This document shows positions 55,446 through 64,000 of a stretch of 64,000 nucleotides of DNA, piece after piece. The stretch lies in NCBI GenBank assembly GCA_016715825.1, contig JADJXO010000001.1, positions 1,115,001 to 1,179,000 on the forward strand. Reading direction: 5' to 3'. The notes beneath the pieces are model-generated. The model was not told the origin of the DNA. It saw only the letters and a program-made list of their open reading frames with translations, and made no database searches. The translations under genes and the position numbers were made by a program. This stretch comes from Nitrospira sp. Its GTDB lineage: Bacteria > Nitrospirota > Nitrospiria > Nitrospirales > Nitrospiraceae. Within the stretch, counting starts at the first letter, position 1. Each line of letters opens with the position of its first letter.

Positions 55446-56081
55446 TTATCGGTCTGGCTGAGGCGTGTAGCGGAGATACGGCTTCACGGTCGTGAACCCT
55501 TTAGGAAACAGTTGTTGCGCTTCTGCATCACCTACAGCGGGAGTAATGATGCACTCTTCACCATCTTTCCAATTGGCAGGTGTTGCCACCTTGTATTTGG
55601 ACGTCAACTGCAGCGAATCGATCACCCGCAACAGTTCATCAAAGTTACGACCACAAGAAGCCGGATAGGTCAGGGTGAGTTTTACTTTTTTATCGGGTCC
55701 AATAATGAAGACCGATCGCACGGTCATGTTATCGATGGCGTTTGGGTGAATCATGTCGTAGAGCGTCGCCACCTTCTTGTCCGGATCGGCGATAATGGGG
55801 TAGTTCATCGTCGTCTTCTGGGTTTCGTTGATGTCATTGATCCAACCTTTGTGAGAATCCATGGGATCCACACTGATTGCGATCACCTTGACTCCCCGCT
55901 TCTTGAACTCCTGAGAAATTCTGGCCACCGTCCCTAATTCCGTCGTACAAACAGGGGTATAGTCCTTGGGATGGGAGAAGAAAATTCCCCAACTGGTGCC
56001 CAGCCATTCATGAAAATTGATCGTACCCTCTGTCGTTTCAGCCGTAAAGTTCGGGGCATCATCGCCCAATCGTATCGCCAT
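55446..56081 (-). CDS. Peroxiredoxin (Prx6/AhpE-like)
   Basis: Thiol peroxidase of 211 residues. FFSHPKDYTPVCTTELGTVA holds the peroxidatic Cys45 in the P-x-x-x-T/S-x-x-C motif, then RGVKVIAISVDPMDSHKGWI and YPASCGRNFDELLRVIDS. The C-terminal extension (YKVATPANWKDGEECIITPA) is typical of Prx6. A second Cys in PASCGR replaces the residue usually found there, so a disulfide partner is possible. It reduces hydrogen peroxide or lipid peroxides in the cytosol. ATG 56081 follows a purine-rich site. Confidence 0.94.
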   Translation of the reverse strand: MAIRLGDDAPNFTAETTEGTINFHEWLGTSWGIFFSHPKDYTPVCTTELGTVARISQEFKKRGVKVIAISVDPMDSHKGWINDINETQKTTMNYPIIADPDKKVATLYDMIHPNAIDNMTVRSVFIIGPDKKVKLTLTYPASCGRNFDELLRVIDSLQLTSKYKVATPANWKDGEECIITPAVGDAEAQQLFPKGFTTVKPYLRYTPQPDR

Positions 56082-56327
56082 GGCATACCTCCTTATATCG
56101 CAATAAATTTACACAAGAATGACCTACGTCCCTACCATACTGGTTCGCCAAGAGTGAGTTCAAGAGGGCGACTGCTGGCCATCACACCCAAAGACACGAA
56201 GGAGGCCTTCTGCCACGTCTCGCGCCTGGTTGAATATATGGTGGACATGTGACGAGAACCGTGACTCACCGGCTCAAGTTTCTTCTCCCCTTGCCGATAT
56301 GACTATCGAGAACCCACAGCGGAGCAC

Positions 56328-56696
56328 ATGATGGATAAAGTCGAGCCAACACGTACGAAACTCCACATTTCAAAAGACCCGATGTACTTGATGTTGCGTG
56401 AAGGCTGCATCAAGGAGTTCAATGCCAAGAAGGCTTCCGGAGACACATGCGATCTTCGAGGGTGTGATCTGCGAGGCTTGGACCTTCGAGGCTTAGATGC
56501 CGATGGGTTGGATCTGAGCGACTGTTATTTCCGGCAATCCGATCTTCGCGGAGTCGACCTGAGCAAAGCGACGCTAGAAGGCGCCAGTATCAATGCCTGC
56601 AAAATCTCAGGCGTTCTATTTCCCAACGAGCTCAGCGCGTCAGAGATCGAACTCTCGCTGTTACATGGGACGCGAATGCGGTACCGCATACAATAG
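56328..56696 (+). CDS. Pentapeptide-repeat protein
   Basis: Protein of 122 residues. A helical N-terminus (HISKDPMYLMLREGCIKEFN) is followed by about eight tandem A/D-L/x-x-x repeats: CDLRGCDLRGLDLRGLDADG, then LDLSDCYFRQSDLRGVDLSK, giving a right-handed quadrilateral helix. A short tail follows. No NTPase or toxin domain is attached. Role unknown. Confidence 0.85.
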   Translation: MMDKVEPTRTKLHISKDPMYLMLREGCIKEFNAKKASGDTCDLRGCDLRGLDLRGLDADGLDLSDCYFRQSDLRGVDLSKATLEGASINACKISGVLFPNELSASEIELSLLHGTRMRYRIQ

Positions 56697-56828
56697 CCGC
56701 ATTACCTTCACCTTCTCCTTATGGAACTTACCTCACCTGAATTGCCAGGCCCTTTGATTGGCAGTCGCTCTGACATCACGACGATGAAGAAAGTTGCAAA
56801 CAGTGACGGGTGAGGACGACGACGCCCC

Positions 56829-59765
56829 TTACGAGCCGGCAGACAGTGCCAATTGCGTTCTGACCTTCTCATGCCCGGACTCAGCCTCGCCGGTATCGAG
56901 AAGTACCACTCGTTCCTTGGTGAGGACGCCACCTTCAAGCAGTCGATTGCGAATCGCCTCTGCTCGCTGACGGGCCAACGCTTCAAACTCTTTATCTGAG
57001 ATTTCGATCGCCGCCGCGAGTTTCTGTTTCATTGCCTCCACAGTCGGTTGAGCAGACTCGCCCGACGTGGTTAGAGAATCAGGCGGGGGAAGCTTCGCAA
57101 ATAATTTCTCCACCAGTCGCTGTTCGACCTTCGGCGACAGCTCTTCCTGATCCGGATTGGCACCACCCTGCATCGCGAAGAGTTGCGCTCGGAGCTTCGT
57201 GGCCTGTAGGGCCGTGCGATCGAGCGTCGAATCCGCCGTACCCTTCACATCAAGCCGAAGTCCGGCTCGTTCATCCAAGGCTTGCTGCAGCGCCTCGAGC
57301 TTCTTCAACTCTTCCTCAACAAGGGCGGCACTCCCCGGCTGAAATTCTATGAATTCAAGGTCCTCCGCACTACCGTCTCCTGGGATCAGTTTTCCCATCA
57401 GGGCAAACGGCGAGGCGACAACTTTGGTCAACAAATTGAGCAACGTCGAGATCACCACCTTGCCGTACTTGAAATCCGGATCATTGAGATCGCCACGAAT
57501 CGGCATATCGATCTCGATCAGCCCTTTGCGATCCTTTAATAGCCCCACGACCAGCGGAACCGGCAGCGAGGTGGCATCCGGACTATCTGTTTTCTCACCG
57601 AATGTCAGTTGATCGACCTTGACCACGTTCTCTGCTTCCAACACCTTTTGCGAAACCTTATATTTCAAATCGAGCGATAGCTTGCCCTTCGACAACCCAT
57701 AGCCCACATACTTGCCGCTGTACGGACCGGTCGGTCTGAGATCCATACCGTTCAATGTGATGACTAAATCGGTGAACGCGTCCTCACTCAATGGGTTGAT
57801 CTTTCCCACGATCTTGAACGGAGCGGTTCGTCCCACTTTCCCCGCCAAGTTGACGTCTGCTTTCTTGAGCTGCTTGGACGACAAGCCTTTGATGGTTCCC
57901 CCAAAGTCTGTGAGACTCGTCCGAACTTTCGGTTCGATGGATAAGTCCTGAAATCTTGCAGCCAACTTTGCCAACTTGACCTGATCGATTGTCACAGATA
58001 CCGGCTCACCCGATTTCGGCTTCGACTTTTGGCTTTCGGCTTCTGCTGGTGGCGACGATGGATCGGCAGATGCCGAAGACTTGGAAAGACGTGAAAGATT
58101 GAGTTGTCCGTCGGCATCCACCACGATCTGGACGGAAGGTTCCTGCCAGTCGATCTCGCCAATCTTCACCGTCGTCGGCTCGACATCCAATGCGACCTGG
58201 TTCACCTTCAATGCCTTCCATGACACCACCTCGTCGAAGGAGTTATGATCCGCGATCGCCAACTGATTGACCGCCAGATCTCCTTGAAACTGTAGTAAGG
58301 GATTGCTCCCATGGTCCTGAAGAAAATGTGCCTTTCCACGGAGATCAATCGCACCGTCCAATACATCGGCATTGAGAAAGCTCGCCAAGTATGGTTGAAA
58401 TGGACGAATCTCGACATGCTCTAACGTGAGATCCGCGTCGGCTTTCAACGGCTCAACCGTCACCATTCCCTTCACACCCACAGTCCCTGTCTCGTTGAGA
58501 TTCAACGCCAGGTCGATCGGAAGCGGTTTCTTAAACGGAATCTGTATGTCCTTCACCGTCAGGTTCATCGTGTCCGCCGTGACACGTCCGGGCCGCTCCA
58601 GTGTGCGGTCTTCGAAATTGGCCCCGTAGTTTCGCAGCGCGACTTCGTCGATGGTGATGAACCACGGCTTGGCGGATTTATCGGCCTTGGTCTTTTCTGG
58701 CGCCGACTCCGATGTTGCACCACCCTCACCGACCGGGGTGAAGAGCGTTTGGTAATTCAGAACACCGGCGGCATTCATCCACGCATCGAATCGCGCATCG
58801 GCTGAATGCACGCTAGCGACATCGATCGTCTGCTCCTCCAAATTCAGCTGGATACCGTCGACATCGAAAACCGGAACGCCGACGACAGGTAGAATCCCTC
58901 CGCGCTCGACGATTTCCAGATTCTGAACCGACACCTTCCCATTCTTCACCGTTGCCTGAGGAGCCTCCCCACGCAGATCAAAATGATAGCCCGCAGAAAG
59001 GCCAAGGACACCCTGCTTGATATCAAACTCAAACATGTGGTGCACGACTTGATAGAAGGTCTCCAATTGGATCCCGGATAAGGTCAGCTTGCCGTCGGAC
59101 TCGATCGGCTCCAACGAAATCGTGCCCTCCCACGCCACAGTCTCACCTTTGTCGAGCTCAGCCTTGAAGGCATGGGCATTTTCGGCATCCGGACTTGGCA
59201 GCGTGCTGAAATTTCGTAGCATAAACTTAATGGGTACCACATCGATCAACACCGGCCTTGATTTCGAATCATCTCGATACTCAAGAACCCCTCGTTCGAT
59301 CTCCAGGAGATCAATTTCCACGGGCATCATCTTCTTTGGCTCGCCTGCAGCGTCGGCTGGCTTGGCCGCACCCTCGTCCTGCGGTGGGGCCAACGACTTG
59401 AGATTCAGATGTCCTTCCGGATTAACCTTGGCCGCTACAAACGGCATCACCACACGAATCTCGTCGAAAGCCACCTTTTGTGCGAACAGCGTCACAGCTC
59501 TCAGATTCACAAGCAATTCTTCGAACCCCAGCATCGCCGCCTGATTCTGATCCCGTATCTCCAACCCGTTAAGACAAAGGGCGAGCGTGAATGGATTGAA
59601 CGCCGCTTCACGCAATACCACCGGATGTTTGATCTGCTCCGAAACCGCAGGTACCCCGTACGCTTTTATCAGATAGGGAAGCAACAGGAACCCAACGAGC
59701 GAGTACAGGGCAATCAACCCTACCAGTACAGCGATCACGACTTTAGGACGACGCAGCCGACACAT
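56829..59765 (-). CDS. DUF748/AsmA-like envelope protein
   Basis: Protein of 978 residues anchored by an N-terminal helix (VVIAVLVGLIALYSLVGFLL). The long periplasmic part is made of AsmA/DUF748-type beta units: VVLREAAFNPFTLALCLNGL, FDEIRVVMPFVAAKVNPEGH, GMDLRPTGPYSGKYVGYGLS and KGKLSLDLKYKV. The C-terminal region (EFIEFQPGSAALVEEELKKL, then GLRLDVKGTADSTLDRTALQ) resembles OmpA-like peptidoglycan binding without the full motif. Related proteins move lipids between the membranes. No frame break over 2.9 kb. Strand switch to the pentapeptide gene at its 3' side. Confidence 0.87.
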   Translation of the reverse strand: MCRLRRPKVVIAVLVGLIALYSLVGFLLLPYLIKAYGVPAVSEQIKHPVVLREAAFNPFTLALCLNGLEIRDQNQAAMLGFEELLVNLRAVTLFAQKVAFDEIRVVMPFVAAKVNPEGHLNLKSLAPPQDEGAAKPADAAGEPKKMMPVEIDLLEIERGVLEYRDDSKSRPVLIDVVPIKFMLRNFSTLPSPDAENAHAFKAELDKGETVAWEGTISLEPIESDGKLTLSGIQLETFYQVVHHMFEFDIKQGVLGLSAGYHFDLRGEAPQATVKNGKVSVQNLEIVERGGILPVVGVPVFDVDGIQLNLEEQTIDVASVHSADARFDAWMNAAGVLNYQTLFTPVGEGGATSESAPEKTKADKSAKPWFITIDEVALRNYGANFEDRTLERPGRVTADTMNLTVKDIQIPFKKPLPIDLALNLNETGTVGVKGMVTVEPLKADADLTLEHVEIRPFQPYLASFLNADVLDGAIDLRGKAHFLQDHGSNPLLQFQGDLAVNQLAIADHNSFDEVVSWKALKVNQVALDVEPTTVKIGEIDWQEPSVQIVVDADGQLNLSRLSKSSASADPSSPPAEAESQKSKPKSGEPVSVTIDQVKLAKLAARFQDLSIEPKVRTSLTDFGGTIKGLSSKQLKKADVNLAGKVGRTAPFKIVGKINPLSEDAFTDLVITLNGMDLRPTGPYSGKYVGYGLSKGKLSLDLKYKVSQKVLEAENVVKVDQLTFGEKTDSPDATSLPVPLVVGLLKDRKGLIEIDMPIRGDLNDPDFKYGKVVISTLLNLLTKVVASPFALMGKLIPGDGSAEDLEFIEFQPGSAALVEEELKKLEALQQALDERAGLRLDVKGTADSTLDRTALQATKLRAQLFAMQGGANPDQEELSPKVEQRLVEKLFAKLPPPDSLTTSGESAQPTVEAMKQKLAAAIEISDKEFEALARQRAEAIRNRLLEGGVLTKERVVLLDTGEAESGHEKVRTQLALSAGS

Positions 59766-59995
59766 ACTCGGACCAACCTTGAAAGGATTTGGATGAGAAG
59801 TAAAACTATAGGGGACGAGACCTTTAAATGTCTACTAGCAAGAACCCCTCTTTAGCATGGGGTTTTATTAGGGAATACAGCGTGCTCGTGGCAACGAGAA
59901 AGAAACGTGAGCAGGACTCAAGACCCAGACTGCAGGAGGTGTGTATCCCGTCGCCTCAATAGAAGAAATAGGCTCCGGGTCGAGCAAGCTCTGTA

Positions 59996-60072
<77 letters not shown>

Positions 60073-60333
60073 AAGCGTTTCTGAACCATCACGACGTTCG
60101 TGGCTGCGGCGCTAGTCTGAATCGAGTGGGCGGTCTGCGTCAAGTGGAAGCTGGCCGCACCCCAGCATTCAGTGAATCGGTTTAGATACAATGTGAATCT
60201 CTTTGAATTCACCACCCTCTCCCTTCCTCAAAATCCGTTCATAGCAACCCAGCTAGGTTGATAAAGTGCTAACCACGCAAATGGTCTACGTATTTTTTTC
60301 ATGTGGTGACACCGCCACTCTGTGCCGAGCCTG

Positions 60334-60348
60334 TGGCGTGCTCCTTGC
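60334..60348 (+). promoter_or_regulatory. Sigma-54-type promoter
   Basis: TGGCGTG-CTCC-TTGC: GG at 60335-60336 and GC at 60347-60348 are separated by 10 nt, matching the -24/-12 consensus TGGCACG-N4-TTGC with two mismatches. It lies 68 nt upstream of ATG 60416. The expected start of transcription is near 60360. No adjacent sigma-54 activator gene is in the window. Confidence 0.6.
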
Positions 60349-60415
60349 TTGAGTCACCCGACAATAGGGTCAAGGGGGTAAACAAAGAAGTCCTGATCTA
60401 TAAGGAGGTCTTATT

Positions 60416-60889
60416 ATGGGCAATATCAATGGTGTCCCCTGTCCATGGTGGAAATGCAGACACTTCAAATCTGCGGCTGAAGTACATTGTGAACTTTTGG
60501 GAGCAGGCATGGCGAGAGTCACTACACACTCACTCAAACATCGGGGATTGTACATGGCCCTCCCCATAGCCCCGAGTGTGGAGCAACAATTCAGAGATCT
60601 AAATCTAACGAGTGATTACGGGGTGGCCGTTGTGTCGGCCGATGAGCAGGATGAGGACAATCTCCATAAAGGCCTCATCACAGAATTTGTCTCATATAAT
60701 CGGACCCGCAATGCCAGACCAGGTCCTGCACAGGACTATGCCGCGATGCTTACCGTCTCACATTCCGATGAGAAATATGGACTGGACGGCTACACGGAGG
60801 CGTTTGAGAAAGTAGTCCTTGATTCTCAGGGAGAGTCGGGCGGTTTGCGGTTCGCGCTCTGCAACAAGACCGAAACAACGGTGGGATAG
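60416..60889 (+). CDS. Unknown protein behind a sigma-54-type promoter
   Basis: Protein of 157-158 residues with a very strong ribosome site (AAGGAGG 8 nt before ATG 60416). The continuous reading has a Cys-rich, not protein-like middle (residues about 9-50). If one extra T (60440) is removed and one missing C (near 60562) restored, the middle becomes VHGGNADTSNLRLKYIVNFW, then EQAWRESLHTHSNIGD, joining IAPSVEQQFRDLNLTSDYGV. I consider the corrected form more likely. The C-terminal half (VVSADEQDEDNLHKGLITEF, LRFALCNKTETTVG) is the same either way. No family known. Confidence 0.6.
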   Translation: MGNINGVPCPWWKCRHFKSAAEVHCELLGAGMARVTTHSLKHRGLYMALPIAPSVEQQFRDLNLTSDYGVAVVSADEQDEDNLHKGLITEFVSYNRTRNARPGPAQDYAAMLTVSHSDEKYGLDGYTEAFEKVVLDSQGESGGLRFALCNKTETTVG

Positions 60890-61250
60890 TCTGACCATCG
60901 GCTGATAACCCGACAGCGTCCTCGCTTGCACAAAAGCAGTGAGGACGCTGCAGAGCAGCAGCAAATCACCAACACCCCTGTGGGAACTCGGGGTCTGCCA
61001 AGAATGGCCGCGACATTCCCACGCCTCGGACGAGATCTCCGATCGTCATCAGTTTCTTCTTAATCTGCCGTCAGTGGGAGCCTCCTCGTCCTTCCCTCCC
61101 GCTCGCGTGAACTACCTGCGCCTCAAATCCACTTCGGAAATGTGTCGGATCTGTGAGGACTCCTTACATGTCACAGCCGGTCAGATGGAATCTGTAACCG
61201 TACCTATGGTATGCAAGATCATTCCTGACACCAAGCGAGTAGGCGAGTCT

Positions 61251-63977
61251 ATGAGATCGGCAAAACAGCAGGCTGTTACGACCACCTGTCTCCTGTTTTC
61301 ACTGGTTCTCTGCGTAGGATTCTGCCTCACAGCGTTTGGCATCCCGCCTGGTTTTGCTCAAGAACCAGCCTCCCCGATGACGTCGTCTGGGTTGAACACC
61401 CGCATCAGCGATCCGACCTCGGTTGCTGGGGAAACGCAATATACCATCACGGGTGGAACCAGGACTGGGACAAACCTGTTTCACAGCTTCGGGGATTTCA
61501 CTATCCCCAATGACACGATCGCCAATTTTTTAAATGATTCTGGTCTCACCACCTCGAACGTGCTTGGCCGCGTCACTGGAGGCAATCCTTCGACTATCCT
61601 CGGTACGATTCAGACCACCGGGTTTGGAGATGCCAGTCTGTTTCTCATGAATCCGGCCGGAATCGTCTTTGGGCCAAGCGCCACATTAAGCGTGGGCGGT
61701 TCGGTCACCTTTATGACAGCGGACCACATTCGATTTGCCGATAGCGCACGATTCAATGCGATCCCAAGTGTCGCTACGGACACCCTCCTTTCAACAGCAC
61801 CTGTTGCCGCCTATGGTTTCTTAGGTTCAGCTCCCGGCGCTATCACCGTTCGGGGGAGCCAACTTAATGTATTGGAGGGGCACACGATCACATTGGTAGG
61901 AGGAGACATCACCATTCAAAACGGACCGTTAGGAAACGGATCCACTCAACCCGCTCGTCTTTCTGCACCACAAGGACACATCAATTTAGCCACTACCCAA
62001 TCCCCTGGGGAATTTCTAGACAGTCTTGCGGCAGCTCCCAACGTGAATGGTGCGTCGTTCAGGTCGTACGGATCTGCACACTTTGAACCAGGCTCAATCC
62101 TGGACGTCCGTCACACGGGGAATGGGCAGGTCTCCATTCGTAGCGGACAATTAGTCATGGATATCCAGAACGCCGTTCTTGACACTACCGACGGCACAGC
62201 CCCCACAGCCAATACTTCGCCGCAAGATACCATCGTTCTCGCCCCAGGTAGTTCAATCGTGAGCAGAACATCTTCATCAGAAAGTGGACCTACGATCACC
62301 CTGGGAGCTGATCAGATCTCACTCTTAGGCCATCCCGATACAATCACTGATCAGTCGGCGACAAGCATCACGACTTTTTCCGAGGGGTCCGGCCATGCCG
62401 GCAGCATCGCGCTGAGGACAACGGGGAACATGGGAATGACCGATGTGGTCAATATTTCCTCAACCTCCACGTCGGGTGGAAATGCGGGCAATGTCGAACT
62501 CTCAAGCACACATGGGAACATTCGGATTACCAATAGCGTCAATACAGCTGTGGCTTCTCTGACGATTGATAGTGGAAAGACAGGTGCTGTCACGGTGTCG
62601 GCTCCGGAAGGAGATATCGTCCTGGACGGAGGCAATTTGTTTACCTCGTCGTCTCCGACAAGTCAGGGGGGAGGGCTCCTCGAGGTTAGTGCGAAGAATC
62701 TATACATGGCGAATTCCAGCCTACTTTCTAATGATAGTCTAAGTAGGTTCAAGCCAGACGGCATCATAGCAACGCTTTCAGGGAAGTTGACGATGGAGGG
62801 TGGTTCGCTCATCGTCGCCAGTTCCCTTAGCGATGCTCCCTCCGCAGACATCACTCTCACGGCAAAAGAAATAGTTGCCACTCAACGGAGTATTATCAAC
62901 AACGCGACGTTTGCGTCAGGCCCAGGCGGACAGCTCAAGATCGCAGCCGACACACTCCGTGTCACAGATGATGCCCAACTTTCCAGTGGAAGTACCAAGG
63001 CGCCCAATCGAGGTGCCCTTCTTCAGATACTCGGAGACATTAGTCCCACTGGCCCGGGAGGGAATATTACGATTCATACTTTAGGACCTTCAGGTTCGAT
63101 ACTCATCGATGGCAAAGGCAGCGGCATCTTTGCTGAGACAGAAGGGTCAGGTTCAGGCGGCAGTATTTCCCTGACGGCTGCGAAGTCTATTTCAGTAAAC
63201 CACGGTGGCGTCATATCGGCCAGCAGCACAGGTGCCACGGCTGGTAATGCTGGGAACATCTCACTCGACGCCGGTCAGCAGTTAGATGTGACTAACGGGT
63301 CTTCCATTACCACGGCCACCCAGTCGCCACAGGCGAATGGGGGCAACATTGCAATCCGAGCCATCGACCGTATTCGGTTCGTGGACAGCACGATCAGCAC
63401 CTCCGTGAAAGGTACCGAAGGCAGCGGTGGGAACATCTTCATCGATCCCAAGGTGGTGGTCCTGCAAGGGAGCGAGATCACCGCGAAAGCCGTCGGAGGT
63501 GCCGGTGGAAACATTACCTTCGTCACGCCCCTATTCTTGGCCGACTCGGCCAGCCTCGTGAGTGCTTCATCGGAACGGGGTCCCAGTGGTACGGTGACGA
63601 TTCAATCACCCACCTCGAATTTAAGCGGCGCCGTCGGACAACTCGCGGCCAAGCCCGGTCCTCCTCAGGTGTTGTTGCAGAACCATTGTGTCGCCAAAAC
63701 CAGCAGCGACCAGAGCAGCTTCATTCTTGCTGGACGGGATGCACTCCCCGCCGACCCTGGTGGATGGCTCAGTAGCCCGGTGGCGATAGAGCACTGGACG
63801 GGAGAGGATGTGGAGGAACATGCCTCAGGGTTGATGGTGCGAAGGATCAGGCCGAATCAATCACCGGCACTGCTCGCATCCATGAACAAGGGCGGAACTC
63901 TCTCGCTTCGAGGACTGACACCGCAAGGCTTCCTGGTGAACACATTTGCCACTGGCCCCACAGACTGCCCCTCCTGA
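61251..63977 (+). CDS. Filamentous-haemagglutinin-like two-partner-secretion exoprotein
   Basis: Secreted protein of 908 residues. Signal peptide TTTCLLFSLVLCVGFCLTAFG, then the TPS domain: GGTRTGTNLFHSFGDFTIPN, NVLGRVTGGNPSTILGTIQ, SLFLMNPAGIVFGPSATLSV, GSVTFMTADHIRF. It continues as right-handed beta-helix repeats rich in Gly/Ser/Thr (GSGGSISLTAAKSISVNHGG, GNAGNISLDAGQQLDVTNGS). The end (QGFLVNTFATGPTDCPS) is intact. The first frame opens at 60939, but ATG 61251 directly precedes the signal peptide. The partner TpsB barrel is not in the window and may be just downstream. Confidence 0.88.
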   Translation: MRSAKQQAVTTTCLLFSLVLCVGFCLTAFGIPPGFAQEPASPMTSSGLNTRISDPTSVAGETQYTITGGTRTGTNLFHSFGDFTIPNDTIANFLNDSGLTTSNVLGRVTGGNPSTILGTIQTTGFGDASLFLMNPAGIVFGPSATLSVGGSVTFMTADHIRFADSARFNAIPSVATDTLLSTAPVAAYGFLGSAPGAITVRGSQLNVLEGHTITLVGGDITIQNGPLGNGSTQPARLSAPQGHINLATTQSPGEFLDSLAAAPNVNGASFRSYGSAHFEPGSILDVRHTGNGQVSIRSGQLVMDIQNAVLDTTDGTAPTANTSPQDTIVLAPGSSIVSRTSSSESGPTITLGADQISLLGHPDTITDQSATSITTFSEGSGHAGSIALRTTGNMGMTDVVNISSTSTSGGNAGNVELSSTHGNIRITNSVNTAVASLTIDSGKTGAVTVSAPEGDIVLDGGNLFTSSSPTSQGGGLLEVSAKNLYMANSSLLSNDSLSRFKPDGIIATLSGKLTMEGGSLIVASSLSDAPSADITLTAKEIVATQRSIINNATFASGPGGQLKIAADTLRVTDDAQLSSGSTKAPNRGALLQILGDISPTGPGGNITIHTLGPSGSILIDGKGSGIFAETEGSGSGGSISLTAAKSISVNHGGVISASSTGATAGNAGNISLDAGQQLDVTNGSSITTATQSPQANGGNIAIRAIDRIRFVDSTISTSVKGTEGSGGNIFIDPKVVVLQGSEITAKAVGGAGGNITFVTPLFLADSASLVSASSERGPSGTVTIQSPTSNLSGAVGQLAAKPGPPQVLLQNHCVAKTSSDQSSFILAGRDALPADPGGWLSSPVAIEHWTGEDVEEHASGLMVRRIRPNQSPALLASMNKGGTLSLRGLTPQGFLVNTFATGPTDCPS

Positions 63978-64000
63978 CTGTTACTCGCCCCACAGAATCT

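Noticed and set aside
59843..59864. Hairpin AACCCC/GGGGTT with TTTTATT on the plus strand
   Set aside because: No plus-strand gene ends just before it; on the minus strand, where it could follow tRNA-Arg, it lacks a T-run.

Overview
The window is 64 kb of moderately GC-rich chromosome from a Gram-negative bacterium. It shows many lipoprotein and Sec signal peptides, an outer-membrane porin, a two-partner-secretion exoprotein and a cobalamin transport locus. The mix of genes (histidine phosphatase-phosphofructokinase fusion, NqrB-like/DUF2330 pair, DUF748 protein, many small secreted proteins) reminds me of Nitrospira (Nitrospirota). That is an inference from gene content; no marker gene here proves it.

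Layout. 1-9.8 kb is mostly minus strand: a cobalamin riboswitch with terminator controls btuF-btuC-type genes, followed by rpmB (plus strand), a tRNA-Gly(CCC), comEA-like/tyrS, gcvH, ndk and a methyltransferase/glycosyltransferase pair. 9.95-11.24 kb is a complete IS3-family element. Next come a lytic transglycosylase, a cytochrome P450 and small envelope proteins. A second IS3-family element (16.54-17.79 kb) sits beside a c-type cytochrome, a zinc-ribbon gene and a REP-associated transposase. 20.4-30.2 kb holds a DJ-1 protein, the phosphatase-PFK fusion flanked by duplicated Sel1-repeat sequence, and the coupled NqrB-like/DUF2330 pair. 30.2-34.5 kb is an Lhr helicase. 35.4-43.1 kb is accessory and scarred: an anti-sigma gene behind truncated sigma-factor and GAF fragments, a SEC-C-motif protein, a toxin-antitoxin pair and a dehydrogenase remnant. 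43-64 kb carries a lipocalin, msrB, a hybrid histidine kinase, an orphan flagellar-rod-like protein, a B12-type radical SAM enzyme, a porin, a peroxiredoxin, a DUF748 protein, tRNA-Arg(TCT), an unknown gene behind a sigma-54-type promoter, and a filamentous-haemagglutinin-like exoprotein.

The most pervasive feature is technical or evolutionary. At least sixteen single-base indels, most of them one base lost or gained in a short G/C or A/T run, break otherwise well-conserved genes, including the essential tyrS. The simplest explanation is uncorrected long-read consensus error. For these genes I give full reconstructed spans and state where the frame changes.

No CRISPR array, rRNA, prophage or complete secretion system was seen. 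The most unusual candidates are the phosphatase-PFK fusion, the NqrB-like/DUF2330 operon, and the small unknown proteins (a 22-residue hydrophobic peptide; the sigma-54-driven gene at 60.4 kb).
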